A stretch of 64,000 bases of DNA from Hymenolepis diminuta (taxonomy: Eukaryota > Platyhelminthes > Cestoda > Cyclophyllidea > Hymenolepididae), in the NCBI GenBank assembly GCA_900708905.1, contig CAADRB010000098.1, forward strand, positions 124,001-188,000. The letters are read 5' to 3'. Each line of letters opens with the position of its first letter. Positions within the stretch are counted from its first letter, which is position 1. Shown here in pieces: positions 36,440-50,419 of the stretch. Under the pieces are notes generated by a model, which saw nothing but the letters and a program-made list of their open reading frames with translations, did no database searches and had not been told where the DNA came from. The position numbers were made by a program, and so were the translations under genes.

Positions 36440-39400
36440 TGTAGATAATGTCTAGAGCTTATTGATCTGTTGCCTTAATTGAGTAATTTGTCATGTCAAC
36501 TCATTTCTCATTATTATTATTTCCTTATGCCCAAAAGCCTAACAGTTGGACTAGAACAGATTTTCTTATCGTAAAAGAGCTCATTAGAGTTCCTTCAGTA
36601 GAAATTTGATGCATGAAAACAACTATTCTCTGTGAAATAACTATAATAGTGAGAAAAGAATCGATATTAGTAGCTTTTCTAAAGTATTAATTGTTTCCAT
36701 AACAGCTTTTTGGATAATTCAATATTCATATTTAATTATTATTAATCGATTCACTTTGAGTCACTGTTTTATCCCTTACTGTTAAAATTAAAATATAATC
36801 GATGAATTTTTGCAGTCATCTAACTCTGCACATCGGTTAATGATAAAAAGAATTTAATTTAATAAACAAAATAAAACATGAAGGCAATAAGAACGGTAGT
36901 GAAGAGCATTCAAATTTTTTCAAAATTACAGTACATTTAAATTTAAAACTTGCAACATTTTATTTTATTACTTATTTGAAATTTTGGAAGTGATTTCAAA
37001 ATTGGATTAAAATGTGAAAATTAGATTTGAAAATTAGATCGTGTGAGATGCCAAGTGAGAAAGCTCATGGCTTAACCGGAAGTAAACAACAATACACACA
37101 CAAGCATATTGAAAATGCTGAAAATGTAAAAATGCGAATTATTTTTTAAGAATTATTAAGACCAATGGCAGTGCAAAAAATTAAACATATTTGCCGTATG
37201 TATGTTTGTGTATTGGGGAGAAGGGAGGGAGGCAGTAAGTGAATTTAATAAAGGGTGAAACAGAGGAGAGGGTCAAGGACAGTAATCAGTTAATGAAATT
37301 AGAGAAATTAGAGGCTTACTTAATTTTTAAGTTTCGAAGCAATGTTCAAATTTACCTATCTGAATCTCAATTTCAAGGCTTGTATTACACACACGATATT
37401 TGGGATTAATGGCCGGTGTTTTAATCATATTAGCCTCCAAAATAGCCATAAATTCCCGAATTTAATAATATACACGGAGTTAAGTTAAACTTTCAATTTT
37501 TACATTATGCCCAATTTCAGTGCATTTTGACAAGTATGTGAAATTGTAACTAACCAACAATAAAATTAATATACGTGTAATATCATACCCTAGTTTCTAT
37601 TTTGGATTAAAATATTTTATTTTATCCCACAACTCGTTAAAATAAATTTGTGGCTTTTAATACCACTTATCTTAACTTCCTAGAGCCAAGAACAGTTGTG
37701 TAAAACTAGTATCGAATCGTTAAATTTTAAAGACCTGATTGGAGGGATGGAAACGGACTGAAGTGCACTCTCTTCGATTACTTTTGCCCATTTAATCAAT
37801 TCCAGATAAATTGATAAAATATCTTTTTCGTGTTTTATACTTTAATTGACTTTTGTGAAGAATAATTTCACTGAATTCAGACGTTCTGAATATAATGTTA
37901 AAGATTTGAACTATTGAAATTCGAAATAAGCAAACGCTCTTCCAGATCGCAATGAGTGTTCGCATTCTAGATTAAAACGTTACATCAAAGACACGAGCCG
38001 GATAGAGAAGAGCGTAGCTTCCAGGAATAAAAAAGTGATATTTGAACATTTTAATCTTGAAACTACGGCTTCCATCTAGCTTCGGACTTTGCCTTTTAAA
38101 ATTTCATATCTTAGGATTCCGTGAAGGATATTCTTTCACTGGTGCTTGGCGTATAAGTGAAAAGCTTGCGAGAATTCAGTTCGCATTTAAGTACATTTTT
38201 CTAATGATGCATTATTACAATATTTGTTTACCTTAAGTGAAAACAGCCTACGGAGATCTGCTAACTTAATACTTTCAACTCTGTTATGTTAAGATTGTAA
38301 GCTGCTGAGGCTCATGTAAGATCATTTTTTCTTTCTTAACCATTTGAGGAAAAATGAATTGAAGTAGCCACTGTGATTAAAATAGTAATCCGTAAGTAAT
38401 GGGTATTATAGATAAATGTTCGCTTTATCCAGTGGATGAATCAAGAAATTTAAATTTTTGAATGTAAGCCATCCATTTAGTGAATGTTGTGCAAAATCGG
38501 AAAAATTAAAAGAAGACACATCTTTTTGATTCCTTAACTTTATTATTTGTTGACTAATTTTAGTTGGATTTAGCGATGTTTGCATAATCACGATTAATAA
38601 TGATAACCACGCATTTCACGGATGTGTTTAGATCTGCTTGAGAACAGAAAAATCTGCCTCCACATCGACCAGGTTTTGAAAATTGGGTGCTAGCTTCACT
38701 CCATTCTTCAGAATTGCAGAACTGGATTAGCTTGAACGGAACTTGTCCAACTGAACAGTTCTAACAGTTTGTTGAGCAAAATTTTGAATTTGCTTCAATA
38801 TCATCATCCATCTATATTTTCATTTAAATAATTATCACAGTTTTGATCAAAAAATTAATAATTCTATTGTTCTGCTTATACAATAATCAAGACTAAGCAA
38901 AATTAAAATTTCTAAAACTTCAAGAACGAAATAAATTTTAAATGAATCATTTACATAAATCTAATTAAAGGCAAGGAACTAAAGAAGCTTTAATTAAAAG
39001 CGTTTAGTGCACTGAGATTGAAAATGAGTTATTCTCTAAGGAAAGTTCGGTAAAAGTAGGTAATATAAACTTTAATGAGATTGAAAATCATAAATGTTAA
39101 TTAATTGATTTGTACTTGTCGGATGATTTTATCCTATTTGGAGTCTTGGTTACAAATTTAGAAAAAAAGAAAAGTTAATATAATTTTTGTTCTTTTTATT
39201 CACTGAATGTGGAATAACATTCAAGTAAATCGTTAAACAGACGAAGTCTTGCATAAAAGTCAAAAACAAATGTTTGAAATAACAAAAAGGCTTGATTTAA
39301 AAAGGGTACAAACGTGTCTATGCTTTATTTTTGTGACATGAAAGATTTCTAGGTTACAGTTAATCAAATATTACGATTTACATAAGCTATTTTATGTGCA

Positions 39401-40700
39401 TATTGTTAGTTTTAAACTAAAAAAAATAACTTTAAATTAAGCTCTCACGAGTTGGAAATGACTGACCATTACTAGAGTATTAGACTATGAAATGAGACTG
39501 TTTTTCCGATTCTCAGAATCGCCATCAATCTGTCGCCAAGCATTCGTTTGCATGTTTGTTGAACTTTAGGGGGGAAGGAACCTATCTGTGAACAAAAAGA
39601 ACATCTCCATCCTCAACTTTTTAATTGTCATGCGTTTTTTTCCAGACACTCAATTTTAACTATTTCGGTGGTGCTTATTAACTCAGTTTACTAAAACTCA
39701 TATATTCTAACCCATTCCATTTATTTAACTACAAGTCGGCTCTCTTCTCTCTGATTACTACCGGCTAACTCCAGTGAACAGTTCCTTCCTAGGAGCATCT
39801 GTAGTTAGCATCTAATGTGCCTTCGGAATACTAGGTCCTCCTACTTTCTCGCTTTTACTTCTCCTTAAAGTGCTATCCTTATTGGGACATTCATCTTCCC
39901 TCTGACATTTTTTGTACTATGTTTTAGGTTGCAACAACTGATGACTCTGTACTTCAACTTTTATTTTTCTCACTACTGAGGCAAAATGACAAAAAGTAAC
40001 AGCATACAGAATAATAAGAATTATACTGCACTCAGTCGGTAGTTAATGTGGTATATATTATTAGGATTGTGGGAGTAAAACTGAAATTACTTCCCACCTA
40101 ATTTGGTGACCACTTCCGTCTTCCACTAAGATTGGAATGCTTCATCATCATAAATACCCCTGCTTGCTGAAAGATATAAACAGCTTCTTTGGCCTCTGAA
40201 ATTTTTTTCTCCATCTGTATGAAATCTGAATGCCGCCTATTGAATTACGCCAAAAATAAAATGTGTTGATTGTGCTGCATTTACAAAAATCAAGTTACAT
40301 TTAAAATATGAATATATATGATAATGCACTTACGGATTTGAGCGTAGAGATTTTTAAAAATTGCAGTAGAACAAAACCACTAAAATGAACACAAATTTTG
40401 ACATGGTTTAATTAAGACAAAAATTTCAACAAGTCCAGAACCGCCGCAGATTAGGAGAAATTATGATCGATTAACAACTTCTAGTCTAACAAACTAGATG
40501 GTGTGGATTAAAGCCTTATATCAAAGTACTATAATTTCAGGGTTTCCGGCTCTCAGAACTTTGTAAGGTACATAAGTAACTTGACTTGTTCATTTACATT
40601 AGTTTCAGTTGTGTTCCTACAGGCTTTAGTTTATTAGACTAATAGTGTGGATGATACAGTTGGCTAATTAATTTCCGTATCGGAAAATTCAGGGCGATTC
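36440..40700. other. Gene desert, no gene seen
   Basis: AT-rich, with a purine-rich segment near 37.2-37.3 kb and a pyrimidine-rich one near 39.7-39.9 kb. ORFs of 60-64 codons here lack any feature of genes. Confidence 0.45.
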
Positions 40701-40701
40701 T

Positions 40702-40835
40702 TTTCTACTCAAAGAAGTAATAAGGCGTGTGACAAAGGATGAACAGTATGAAAAGAGGTGTCTCAGAATTGGGCCCATTTAAATACCGATGAAGCGGAAA
40801 TTTCGAGTGCCTGCCGAACTGTGGGAGGACGAACG
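40702..40835 (+). pseudogene. Exon-like stretch with an in-frame stop (weak)
   Basis: One plus frame reads KEVIRRVTKDEQYEKRCLRI, a TAA at 40780-40782, then continues from ATG 40789 as MKRKFRVPAELWEDE up to ACG|GTGAGA. GC-rich for the area. Either a decayed exon or a first exon starting at 40789. The opposite strand is also partly open, so direction is uncertain. Confidence 0.2.
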
Positions 40836-40964
40836 GTGAGAAAGTGCGAAAAAATTATATTTACTTACTAGAAAAAATGCATCCAGGGATTTTTATTTCT
40901 TTTTACATCTCGGTTTATTTATTAATACATATTGATTATCTAAATTGGCTATTAGGATTAATAT

Positions 40965-41018
40965 GTGTCAGTGGTTAACCTGGACGTCAGTAAATTAATG
41001 GGTTTGATACTCCTCGGT
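40965..41018 (+). repeat. tRNA-derived SINE-like head
   Basis: GTCAGTGGTTAACCTGG resembles an A-box/D-arm and GGGTTTGATACTCC a T-arm, in tRNA-like spacing. Acceptor stem not closed. Confidence 0.35.
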
Positions 41019-41149
41019 GATCACCAAGTGAATGAAATAGTCAACTATGCTAGTTAGGTTTGTCTAATAAAGGGAGCAGAGTAACTGTAAGTTCTCATCA
41101 TAGATCCGCTATGATGCCACCCAACTACCCAAAATGGGTGTTAGAAAAC

Positions 41150-44100
41150 GACCTCTACAATGGGTTAAATATACGTGAATAGTAGTATATTATGACTTAA
41201 TTTTGTTTAGCATATTTTTGTTTAAAAAATGTAAAGTAATAGTAGGGCCCAAGGTCATCAAACTGGGTCATCATCACCACGACTAATGGCTAAAGCAAAC
41301 ATTCCGACACTCCAAAATCAGAGTGTTAAGGAGTGAGAGTAGATGAAATCCGGATTCTACAGTTGCGCACTGAACAATTGTGGATGATATGGACTGATTG
41401 GACTCGATTCACGCAAGCATTCGAAAACAAAATTTGATTTCTTTTACTTTGATTGGAGATTATTTTGAGAAGCATATGGAGATTCATTCTTTAACAATAA
41501 CAAAATTACAGAAGGTAAAGATTTAGGAAAAACATCTAGAGTTGATGCGGTAAAAGGTTGAAATATTCGATCAAAATAATATGAAGTAAGAAAGCAGCGC
41601 AGAATTCGCGTGCAAAGTATTCCCACTCATCTCTCTCCTCATAATCCACATCTTTTATGTCCTTAATCGCCATCAAAGCGAAAAACATTTGAGCCACCGC
41701 CTCGTAAAAGCCCTTATGGATTTGAAGTGCCGCTTAGCAACTTAAACTTGAAGCCTTTCACGATAAGTGCTTACATATTTAATGCCTATAATACATGGTC
41801 AAACCTTTTAAATTGCGATTGAAATACCGGCTAAATTAAGTATCCTTCCACTGAATGTCAAAGTACGTGGGTATGATATTTCATAGAATCTTTGTAAAAA
41901 TACGGCATATTTAAAATAATTACAACAAAAAGGGCATTATTAGTTTACAAATTACCACGTGTATTTAATAACAGAATTGGAACTGTAAAGGGTTTAATAA
42001 CAACTACTCGGAAACAAATTGCCTATGCTAGCTTAAAAAATTTCTTATCGGATTCAGCAAGCTTTGTATAAAATAATTTTACACTGTAGCTACACAGATA
42101 AATTTGTACGAAGCTGGGTGTATGCTTTTAAATAATAAGGTTGCTCTTGTATTTAAAAAGGAAATTTTTCCATGAACACGGTCTTCAGAAGCAAACATTA
42201 CAATTCAAAAGTAGAAAAGAAATTGAAAAGGTTAATTTAAAGTCTTGCATACCGAAATTTGGAAGATATGCATAATTTTGTCCGATTTGCTTCATTAAAA
42301 TAATTTTTAAATAAATGAATTTATTATAATATAAGATGATGACAACTTGCTAGACTATTGTCCTATCAACTGCACAAATTCAGCCTACTACAGGACAGAA
42401 ATATGACTCAGTTGATAATTGAGAAGAATAGAAGAGGGGCAGCCGTAAACTGAAGAAATTATATGGTGGAGAGTAATGAGCAGTAGTAAGTTGGTAGATG
42501 GTGGGATGAGGGAGTTCGATAAAAAAATCCATTAAAGACCGAACTGTGAACCACACACGCAACCTTGCAAAGAAAACAATCAACAAGATTACTATTAATA
42601 AGTGCGTTACGATAACAGATAAAGCAGATAAGAATAGTTTAGTATTACAAATTTCTATCTTTAGATACTGTATTTTTAGACGCGGTAGAACATTGCCCAC
42701 ACTAATGCTAAGGTAGAGCCTGAATTTCGATTACTGCGATCTTCTAAGTCAAGGTAATTTTCAAGCGTTGGCTGAAGCTCAACTCCAAAAGCTGGCATTT
42801 ACACTGCATGTGTCTGTCATAAGCAAGAACTGACATATAAAATGAACTATTGGGCATTTAGCAAAAAGATTACATCATTATAACTTTGAATATAATGTTT
42901 GGATACTCAAACCTAAGCAGTTTAGCAAGCCTTTAAAAACACTTTTGAAATCGTTCTGTAGAAATTCATTAAGATACTCCTTGAAAGTAAGATATCAAAA
43001 ATTAATTATATATTTTTGAAAGCTAAAATATAAGCGATTATTAAATAATACAAACCTAGCGATATTGGCCGGAATTCGATAAAATGTTGCCTATTTCAAC
43101 ACCATAACGGTTAATATTGATGCTGTTTTAGTACAACTCTTGGAAAATATATTCAATTACCTTGAATCATAGAATTCCGTTCGAACATACTTACTAGAAG
43201 TCTAGTCCGGGAAGTTTTGGGGCGCCGCAAATTACATTTTACCACTAATTTAACAAGAGTGAAAAAGGATATGATTCAGAAGTCTCATTTGAAATCAAAA
43301 TGATTTATATCAAACATAAAAATTGAAGAAAAAAACGCCTGGCAATAGCTTTTTGAAAAAGAAAATCGAGGCTTATGTCTTTCCGAAAAATGGCATTTGT
43401 GCAATATGTCAAACAAAATCTATTTCGTCCATTCAGTTAGACCAGAAAAGAGGATTTGTTTAAAAAGCTACTTGTTTTAAATAGACACTGACGAAGGGAA
43501 TTATAAACATAGCACACACTTTTAGAAAATATTCGGCATTCGATTGAATGGGAGAAAATTTTAAGCGCATCATATTCATCAGATTGAAATTAATTTCTCA
43601 CATTCTTATTAGTTGGCTAAAAATGTATTCGTTGGCAGTGGCGGTGACCGCATTCGAAAAAGAGCCGAACATGAAAATCGAGCCCTCCCACTAAAATACA
43701 CATAAATTACGATTTTGAAATACGGGAAAATTCCATATGGTAGTAACAATAGCGCGCCGATCCAAATTTATAGCCAATCGAATTTTCGTCCTTTATTTTT
43801 TGAGATATACTATGACAAATAAAAGTTTTATTTAATTCAGACGATCATATTTAGAACTTTTTTAAATTTTCAAATCCAATTCTCGTCAAATAGACAAAAT
43901 GAATCAGTAAGCCATTAGTATTAAAATTGAATATTGAAATGGTTAAAAGTTGATAATTGATTGCTTGCCTATGTATTATTTCCTCAAAGTTTTCACTATT
44001 TAGGAGCTCTTATAGGGCTTCAGCGTCCATGATTTAGTCCCTGGGTACCTGAAAGAGTTCATGCTTGCAAACATTCTTGAAAACCGGTGAAAATTTCTTC

Positions 44101-47100
44101 AGCTGTCTTGAAAACTATTTTTCTACAGAAGTGAATTTCTTTTCTATCCTGAAAACGTTTAGAACAAACAAGCGCAAATTGGAACTCAAGCTTCAGAGGT
44201 ATCTTTACCTTTCAAGAAAGACATTTTACCATCCTTCCTATTTGGCAAATGTAAAATTTAAAGTTCTTTATCTTCATGCAAAATCAACTATTACCTGATA
44301 ATTTTTTTGTTCATATAGACCAATAAAAATCGTGCCTTTGATGTTGAGAGCTTGATGTTAAGTAGATTTAGCAGGGTGTTTGACCACACAAGTTTAAACC
44401 ATTCGTATCATCTTACAACCTTTAGTAGACAGATGCTGCTGGAAACATTCTAACCAAGTCAGATGTTTCAAAATATTATTATAATCTTTTCCAGGACCCG
44501 AAAGATTACAATTTATCGTTATGAGAGAACAACGGTTATCGATTAACAATAAGTCAAAGATATTTCAAGAGTAAGGTCAGAGTTTCATAGAGTCTTACTT
44601 CGTCTGATTTTTGAATTCGGGTTGTACAACATTTGTCTTTAGAGAGTTCTTATGCACATGATGGACAGTTAACGTTCTAAAATTTAAATTTTTTTATTCG
44701 TCACCTAGATTAATGGACAAATTCTTGGTCTCAATTTCCAGCTCTCAGTTAACGGTTTTTGATTATGATGCTCGATCTTGCCATCTCAACTCATTTCTTC
44801 TTCCCAGATTGACAAAGCTGATATTCCTAATGTGAAATCAATCGATCCGGCTTAGAAAATTGTTGACGAAAACTTATTTAGAAGGGGAAATAGTGACCCG
44901 TCTGTATACTTAATATTTAAAATCGAGTAGTATATTTCAATGCAAATTTGTGAGGTTTAACCTTCAAAACTCCCACTTGGTAGACATTCATGCCTAAAAC
45001 CTGTTTTAAAGCCTATCTTTTCTTTGTAATTGAAAAAATGGATGATATATCCGCGTGCACCAAAATTTTAATTACAGTAGGAGTAGTTTCAGATATATTT
45101 GTTCACCTTTTGAAGGTGCATTGTACAAACTCAGGTCTAACGTCTAACATTAAGCAATGCTTGAGTTGAAGAGTATTTTTTACATAACTAAAAATTATTG
45201 ATATTCTGCTGATTTCATTCATAATTTAAATAAACTTTACTATAGCATGCATTTATATAAAATAACTATGATAAAAATTTCCTCTTTACAATAATTCAGA
45301 ATAATTCCTCTTGTCTGTAACGTAAGTAACTATAAAACTAATTAAATTATGTTTGCATTTTCTTGTATCTGTTAGAGAAAAAACGGTTGGCATTCATTAG
45401 CCATGGTGAGGTATGTAAGAACAAGTGATTTGCGCTTAAGTTTTATTTCCAAAAGTTATGGAGAAATAACTGCGCATTTTGGAATAGCGCCACAGTGTTT
45501 CTATCCATTAAAACATAATTCCTGAAAGGGTAAAATATAATTATCCACTTCTCAAAACAAATGTTTAACCAAGATTATTACCTATTGTAATGTAAAAATT
45601 CTTTGTTTGTTTTAATTACAAAATATCTCCTAAAAGTAGACATCTAGTTTGGTAAATGATGAAAAATTGGATTGAATAGGTTTTAATAATAAATTCAGAA
45701 TATCAAATGCTTTGTTTTGTTTCAGATTTGAAAGCGCCGATTTGGCCAATTTCGGATAAGGACCACGGTCAAATATAAAACACTGCAATTTTTAAAAATG
45801 ACTCGATTTTTATGATGCGACTGCCGGATGTCTGATTGAATTCATATCGGCGATATCCATAGGAAGTCAATTAGTGGAATTGGCAGTTTCTCATGGAATT
45901 TTGATTTTCTTGTGTCTTTCCACACTTGTTAAAGGTAGATATTAACAAAGATATAGTTGAACTCAATTGATATAAGGAGATGAATTATGTGATCTAACAT
46001 CATTTTTTTAGGCAAGAAACTATTGAGAAAGGAATTTAGATAGTGTTGGATAAAGATAAGTGGTTATTTTACCACACATCTTCTTCCTATAACCTCAATT
46101 CCAAAGTAAGGGAGAATACACTTTTAAGATAAGCAGACAAAGAGAAAGTCGGTTTTACGATAGTAAGCTGAACCCATAAGGGGAAGAAACCATTTAGTGC
46201 GTTGTATAAAAGAAACAAAACAGGGACTAAAATATGCAGTTTTTAACTAAAGAAATAAAATTAACATTGTATATATATTAACAAAGTAAATATTAAAAAG
46301 TTAAAGCATTTAATGGATAATTTGGTTTAAGAATGCATGCAAAATTGTGTAGAATTGGAAAAGAAATAAATCTTATAAGGTCAATCTGTCAAAAATGTAA
46401 TCCGTTTTTTACTTAAATGACCATAAAATCGTTGTTTGCCAAAATGACTCTTTTCAAGCCCATGTAAGTTAAGGCCAAGCAAGGCACCGTATTAAATAGG
46501 TCCTTAAAAACTCGATGGCTTGCATTTAAAACAAATTACTCAAATAATGCCGGAGCTGATGTTTAAACATGGTTCACAGATAGACTTTAAAGTCAAATTC
46601 TGGTTGCCACTTTCTTTCTTTTCAAAAGAACAGAAAACATGCCGTTTTTCCTTAAAAATTGAATTGCTATAGTGTAAAAATTTTTTAGAATATAAAATTG
46701 CGGTCCAATTTAGCCATCTTTCAATTTTTGCATCTATTTAAACAAAATGCTGTAAGTGCATTATCTTTTGTCACCGAAAAAGTTGGATTTCGAGAAAAAT
46801 TCTACTCCAGTGTAAGGTAAGTAGCCTCACTAAATTCAGTTTAAATCTCCATTTAAGGCTTTAATTTAAACTAAACTTGTGAGCAAAGTTTTAACATACT
46901 GTTTCTAATTTAATAAAAATAACAATACCAAAGTTTCACTAATGACATATAATTTCACTGACTTCGAAACTACACGGTTACAATTTCAACTACCATTTAT
47001 GATCAAATATCAAAATAAAGAAAATTAGTGAAAAAAAATTTTTATTATATATAAGACCAAAGAATAAAAATCAATAAGAACTCATTATATTTGCTCTCTC

Positions 47101-49900
47101 CCCAATATTACAATAAGGAAGAACAACGACTCTTCAATAAAACTTAGTTGATTTGGAAATTAATAAATGCTACCAGCACGAGTTTAATAAGCTCAATACT
47201 TCATCCTAAATCCAGGAACCACGATGAAAGCAGCTTGCCGAAAAAATTCAGCGGGCATTTTCTTCACTAAAATTAAAGTTTTAATTAATGACTTTAAATT
47301 TTTGGAAAATTTACCATAAATTTTAATTTTTAAATCACTGTTTTAAAATAATAGAACTAAAATTTGGAAATTTAAATTAAATTATATCCATATTATTATC
47401 TGAAAAATAGAACGGATGAATCCAGGTTAATCTTGCACAGATAATCCTAAGTAAACATTTATGTGGTATATATAATCTCTTGATTTATTCATAAAAACAA
47501 AGCTTTAGAAGAGCAAATGGCAAACTTTACCCGAAAGTTCTATTTAAAATTCAATCCAAGTCTCTTTAAAGGGCCACTGGGCTATAAAGAGAAACGGGAA
47601 AATCCCAAATTCCAAGGAGAGAACTTGTCCCCCGTTTTAGTTAAATATATCCTCACTTCTAAGTTGAGAGATTTTTATAAATTAGGTAAAATATTATTGT
47701 TATTATTATGGTCCCTCGTAAAACAAAAATTTCCTATTTTTAATTGCTGAAATAAGTGATATTGGTCTGTAGAAATTGAAACAATTCCTAAAGGTGAAGT
47801 TATGAAAAGAAAACTGTGAGCTAGGTCAAACATTTGTATTCAGGTTGTAGAATATTTCTGAGTGAGTGGTCTGTTTATCAAAATTCAAATTTCATAAACT
47901 TTCTCCGGACTGTAATAGATGCCTGTCTACTATGTTCAGTGCTTATTGATCGACCTTTTAATCAAGATGATCAGACTTGCAACTTTAATTCATTTCTTTC
48001 TTCCATTGGTCGAGAAGACATACTATGGCCATACATGATATTCAGCAGCATTGAGTTATAATATGGCAAAGAAGAGATGGCCAACAATTTTATTTTTAAG
48101 GGCTAAAATATTAATAAAATTTACTTGTGCATATGTTTTTATAGCTCGATTTATTTAAGCACAAATTATGTTTATTTTAATTATTTTCTTTCTGATTTAT
48201 CTGCATATTAAAAGGTTCAGAATTTAGATATGTTCCTAACACCAAATTATGTTGCAATTAATTACTTTTCAGTGGCTTCTCTATTTTTGTTTTATTTATT
48301 ATACAGTTATGTAATATAATTAGAAAAAGTCAACATTTTAGTTTTAAAATTTGCATGTAACCTTTATATGAGTTAAAAGAGAGAAACAACTTTGTCAGTT
48401 CCGATGTTGAGGAATATAAATTTTTGTCTGTGTCTGGGTTTATTGATCAAAATATTGAATAAAATTACGTCATATCATCGAAAAATTAGCCAAAAGGTTT
48501 TTGAAAATGTGACGTTGTCATTTTTTGACTCTCTTGTTTTTGCTATGAATCAGTACATCTGATTGCTGTCAACAAAGACAGATGAGGAACTAATGGTAGA
48601 TGCGGAATGACTTTGGAAATGATTAAATTAGATTAGAGTTTGTTAATGTCCACCACATTAAACGAAAAAACATTTTTGAAAAAAAAAATATTATTCAAAT
48701 ATTTTTTTCTATTTCAACAATAAATATAAACACATTGGGTTGAATTTAATATTTCAATTTCATATTTTTCAGAATTTGCAGGATTAATTAATCGTCAAAA
48801 TTTTATCGATTGTTATTTAGCGTTTTATTAACCAAAATAAATAAAAGTTAAGTATAAAAATTGGTGTTTAGAAAACGGAAATAACCTTCAACAATTTAAA
48901 CTTTGATTTGTACCATTTTATTAATTAAATCTTCAGAAAATTCGAAATGAAATATTTGGCTTCATGATTTCTTGACAACTTTTTGATCCACAAGTTCGAT
49001 GCCGAATTCCGTCAGTGAAAATTTGCATTCAGTTGCATATTTCATTAGCCAACTATAATTTGTGTGAATTATCGGCCCTATGATGTTCAAGCTTGAGTAA
49101 GGTGTGCTTGCACAACTCCTCTTTGTACCACTTGCTTAGACAATTTTAGTAAAGGCCTGCAGCCTTAGTGCAAATGCACACATTTAAGAATATGAATATT
49201 ATAAAATTTCAACAAATTTTATGAATAGTTGGCTTACAAGACGATTAAATTTCATGCCGAAGTGGAGCAATTCTCCGGCCTAGTTTAAGCAGTCGCCTCA
49301 AATGAGACAAAAATAATTGGCAATCTATTTGTGCATGCTGTAAAAAATGAAAAGTTCGACTTGTTTAAGCTTTGAGAAAAACTGAAAGCGGGAATGGAAC
49401 ATAAAATAATTCAGTTGTTAGGCCACTTGAATAATAATTTTATTATTTCCAAGTGTGTTTTGGTAATGGTATTAATGGTATGAGGGGATTTCACGATGAT
49501 TTTTGTTGCTGATAATATGAGAATCTTCTACCGAGGAAGGATGATGCATTAACTCATAAATGGTTTATTCCAGCGTGTTAATTCATTAGAATCTACAAAA
49601 TTCACATTTTAAATTAAAAACTTTTGGGTACCTTTATACATATATTGTAGCATTTGACAAGTAGAGCTTGATATTTTGCTGTTACAGGCTACTTTCCAAG
49701 CTCTGTTTGTTTAAAATTTTAACAAATTTAATGAAATGATTACTTTCTCTTGCCGCTTGATGCTGCTAGTGAAGACTTTTCTTGAACTTCAAAACCCACT
49801 GGTAGAAATTCATATCGTTTGACAAGGGTTGAAGGAAGGTGTCTTCACATTGTATCACCCCTTTTGTTAACAAGATTTAACTAGTGCTGTCGAATATCCG
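41150..49900. other. Gene desert, no gene seen
   Basis: Nearly 9 kb without a supported gene. The longest ORF (106 codons, minus, 42380-42700) starts at GTG, has one hydrophobic stretch and lies on a pyrimidine-rich strand. Other ORFs (44065-44298, 47517-47750, 47834-48061) show no domain or splice context. Confidence 0.45.
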
Positions 49901-49914
49901 CACAAGTGAATGTG

Positions 49915-50410
49915 CTGATTTCAATGTTGTAAATCTCAGCCCGCATCAGCTAAATGCACTGCGGAAATGGTGGAAGAAATGCAACTACCCATTCCTTGAA
50001 TTCGCCTGATTTCAGATGTCAGATTTTTCTGGCATTAAATAAATTAAAACTGGAGTATAACATAGAGGGCTATTAAATCACGGGAGAATTCAAATCTCCA
50101 TTCAGGAAAATCCATACAATTCTTCACTGAATGTCTTGAAACTCAACCTTAAACCTAAATGAACTCCTCAAGTATCCTGAACGAAATGGAATAGATCGCA
50201 ACCGGAGTTTTAGAAAAAAAACTTTAATTTCCTTGAATGAAATCTTCATAATTTATTTTCCTCTCCATTTGGTAGCTATAACATCTAAAATTATATTTTT
50301 TATGTTCAAACCGCATTCATTACAAATATAAACCTTAGCTGATCATCTTTGTTGATCAAATGGACTCTATAATATAAACTTGCCGCTTAAATATTTTGCC
50401 CAGGATCAAT
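49915..50410 (+). repeat. Dispersed repeat family C, copy 1
   Basis: Similar over about 500 bp to 53965-54460 in the same orientation. Landmarks in order: CAGCCCGCATCAGCTAAATG, GATTTCAGATGT, ATGAACTCCTCAAGTATC, GATCAAATGGACT..ATAATATAAA, CGCTTA. No ORF survives. An old interspersed element of unknown class. Confidence 0.65.
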
Positions 50411-50419
50411 AGTTTTAAC

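Noticed and set aside
42380..42700. 106-aa ORF with a hydrophobic segment
   Set aside because: No ATG at its start, a C/T-rich strand that lacks stops by composition, no family resemblance or polyadenylation context.
44700..48060. Possible repeat family sharing GCTTATTGATC and CAACTCATTTCT-like words (also near 36.45 kb)
   Set aside because: Similarity is limited to short AT-rich words and could be chance; not called without an alignment score.
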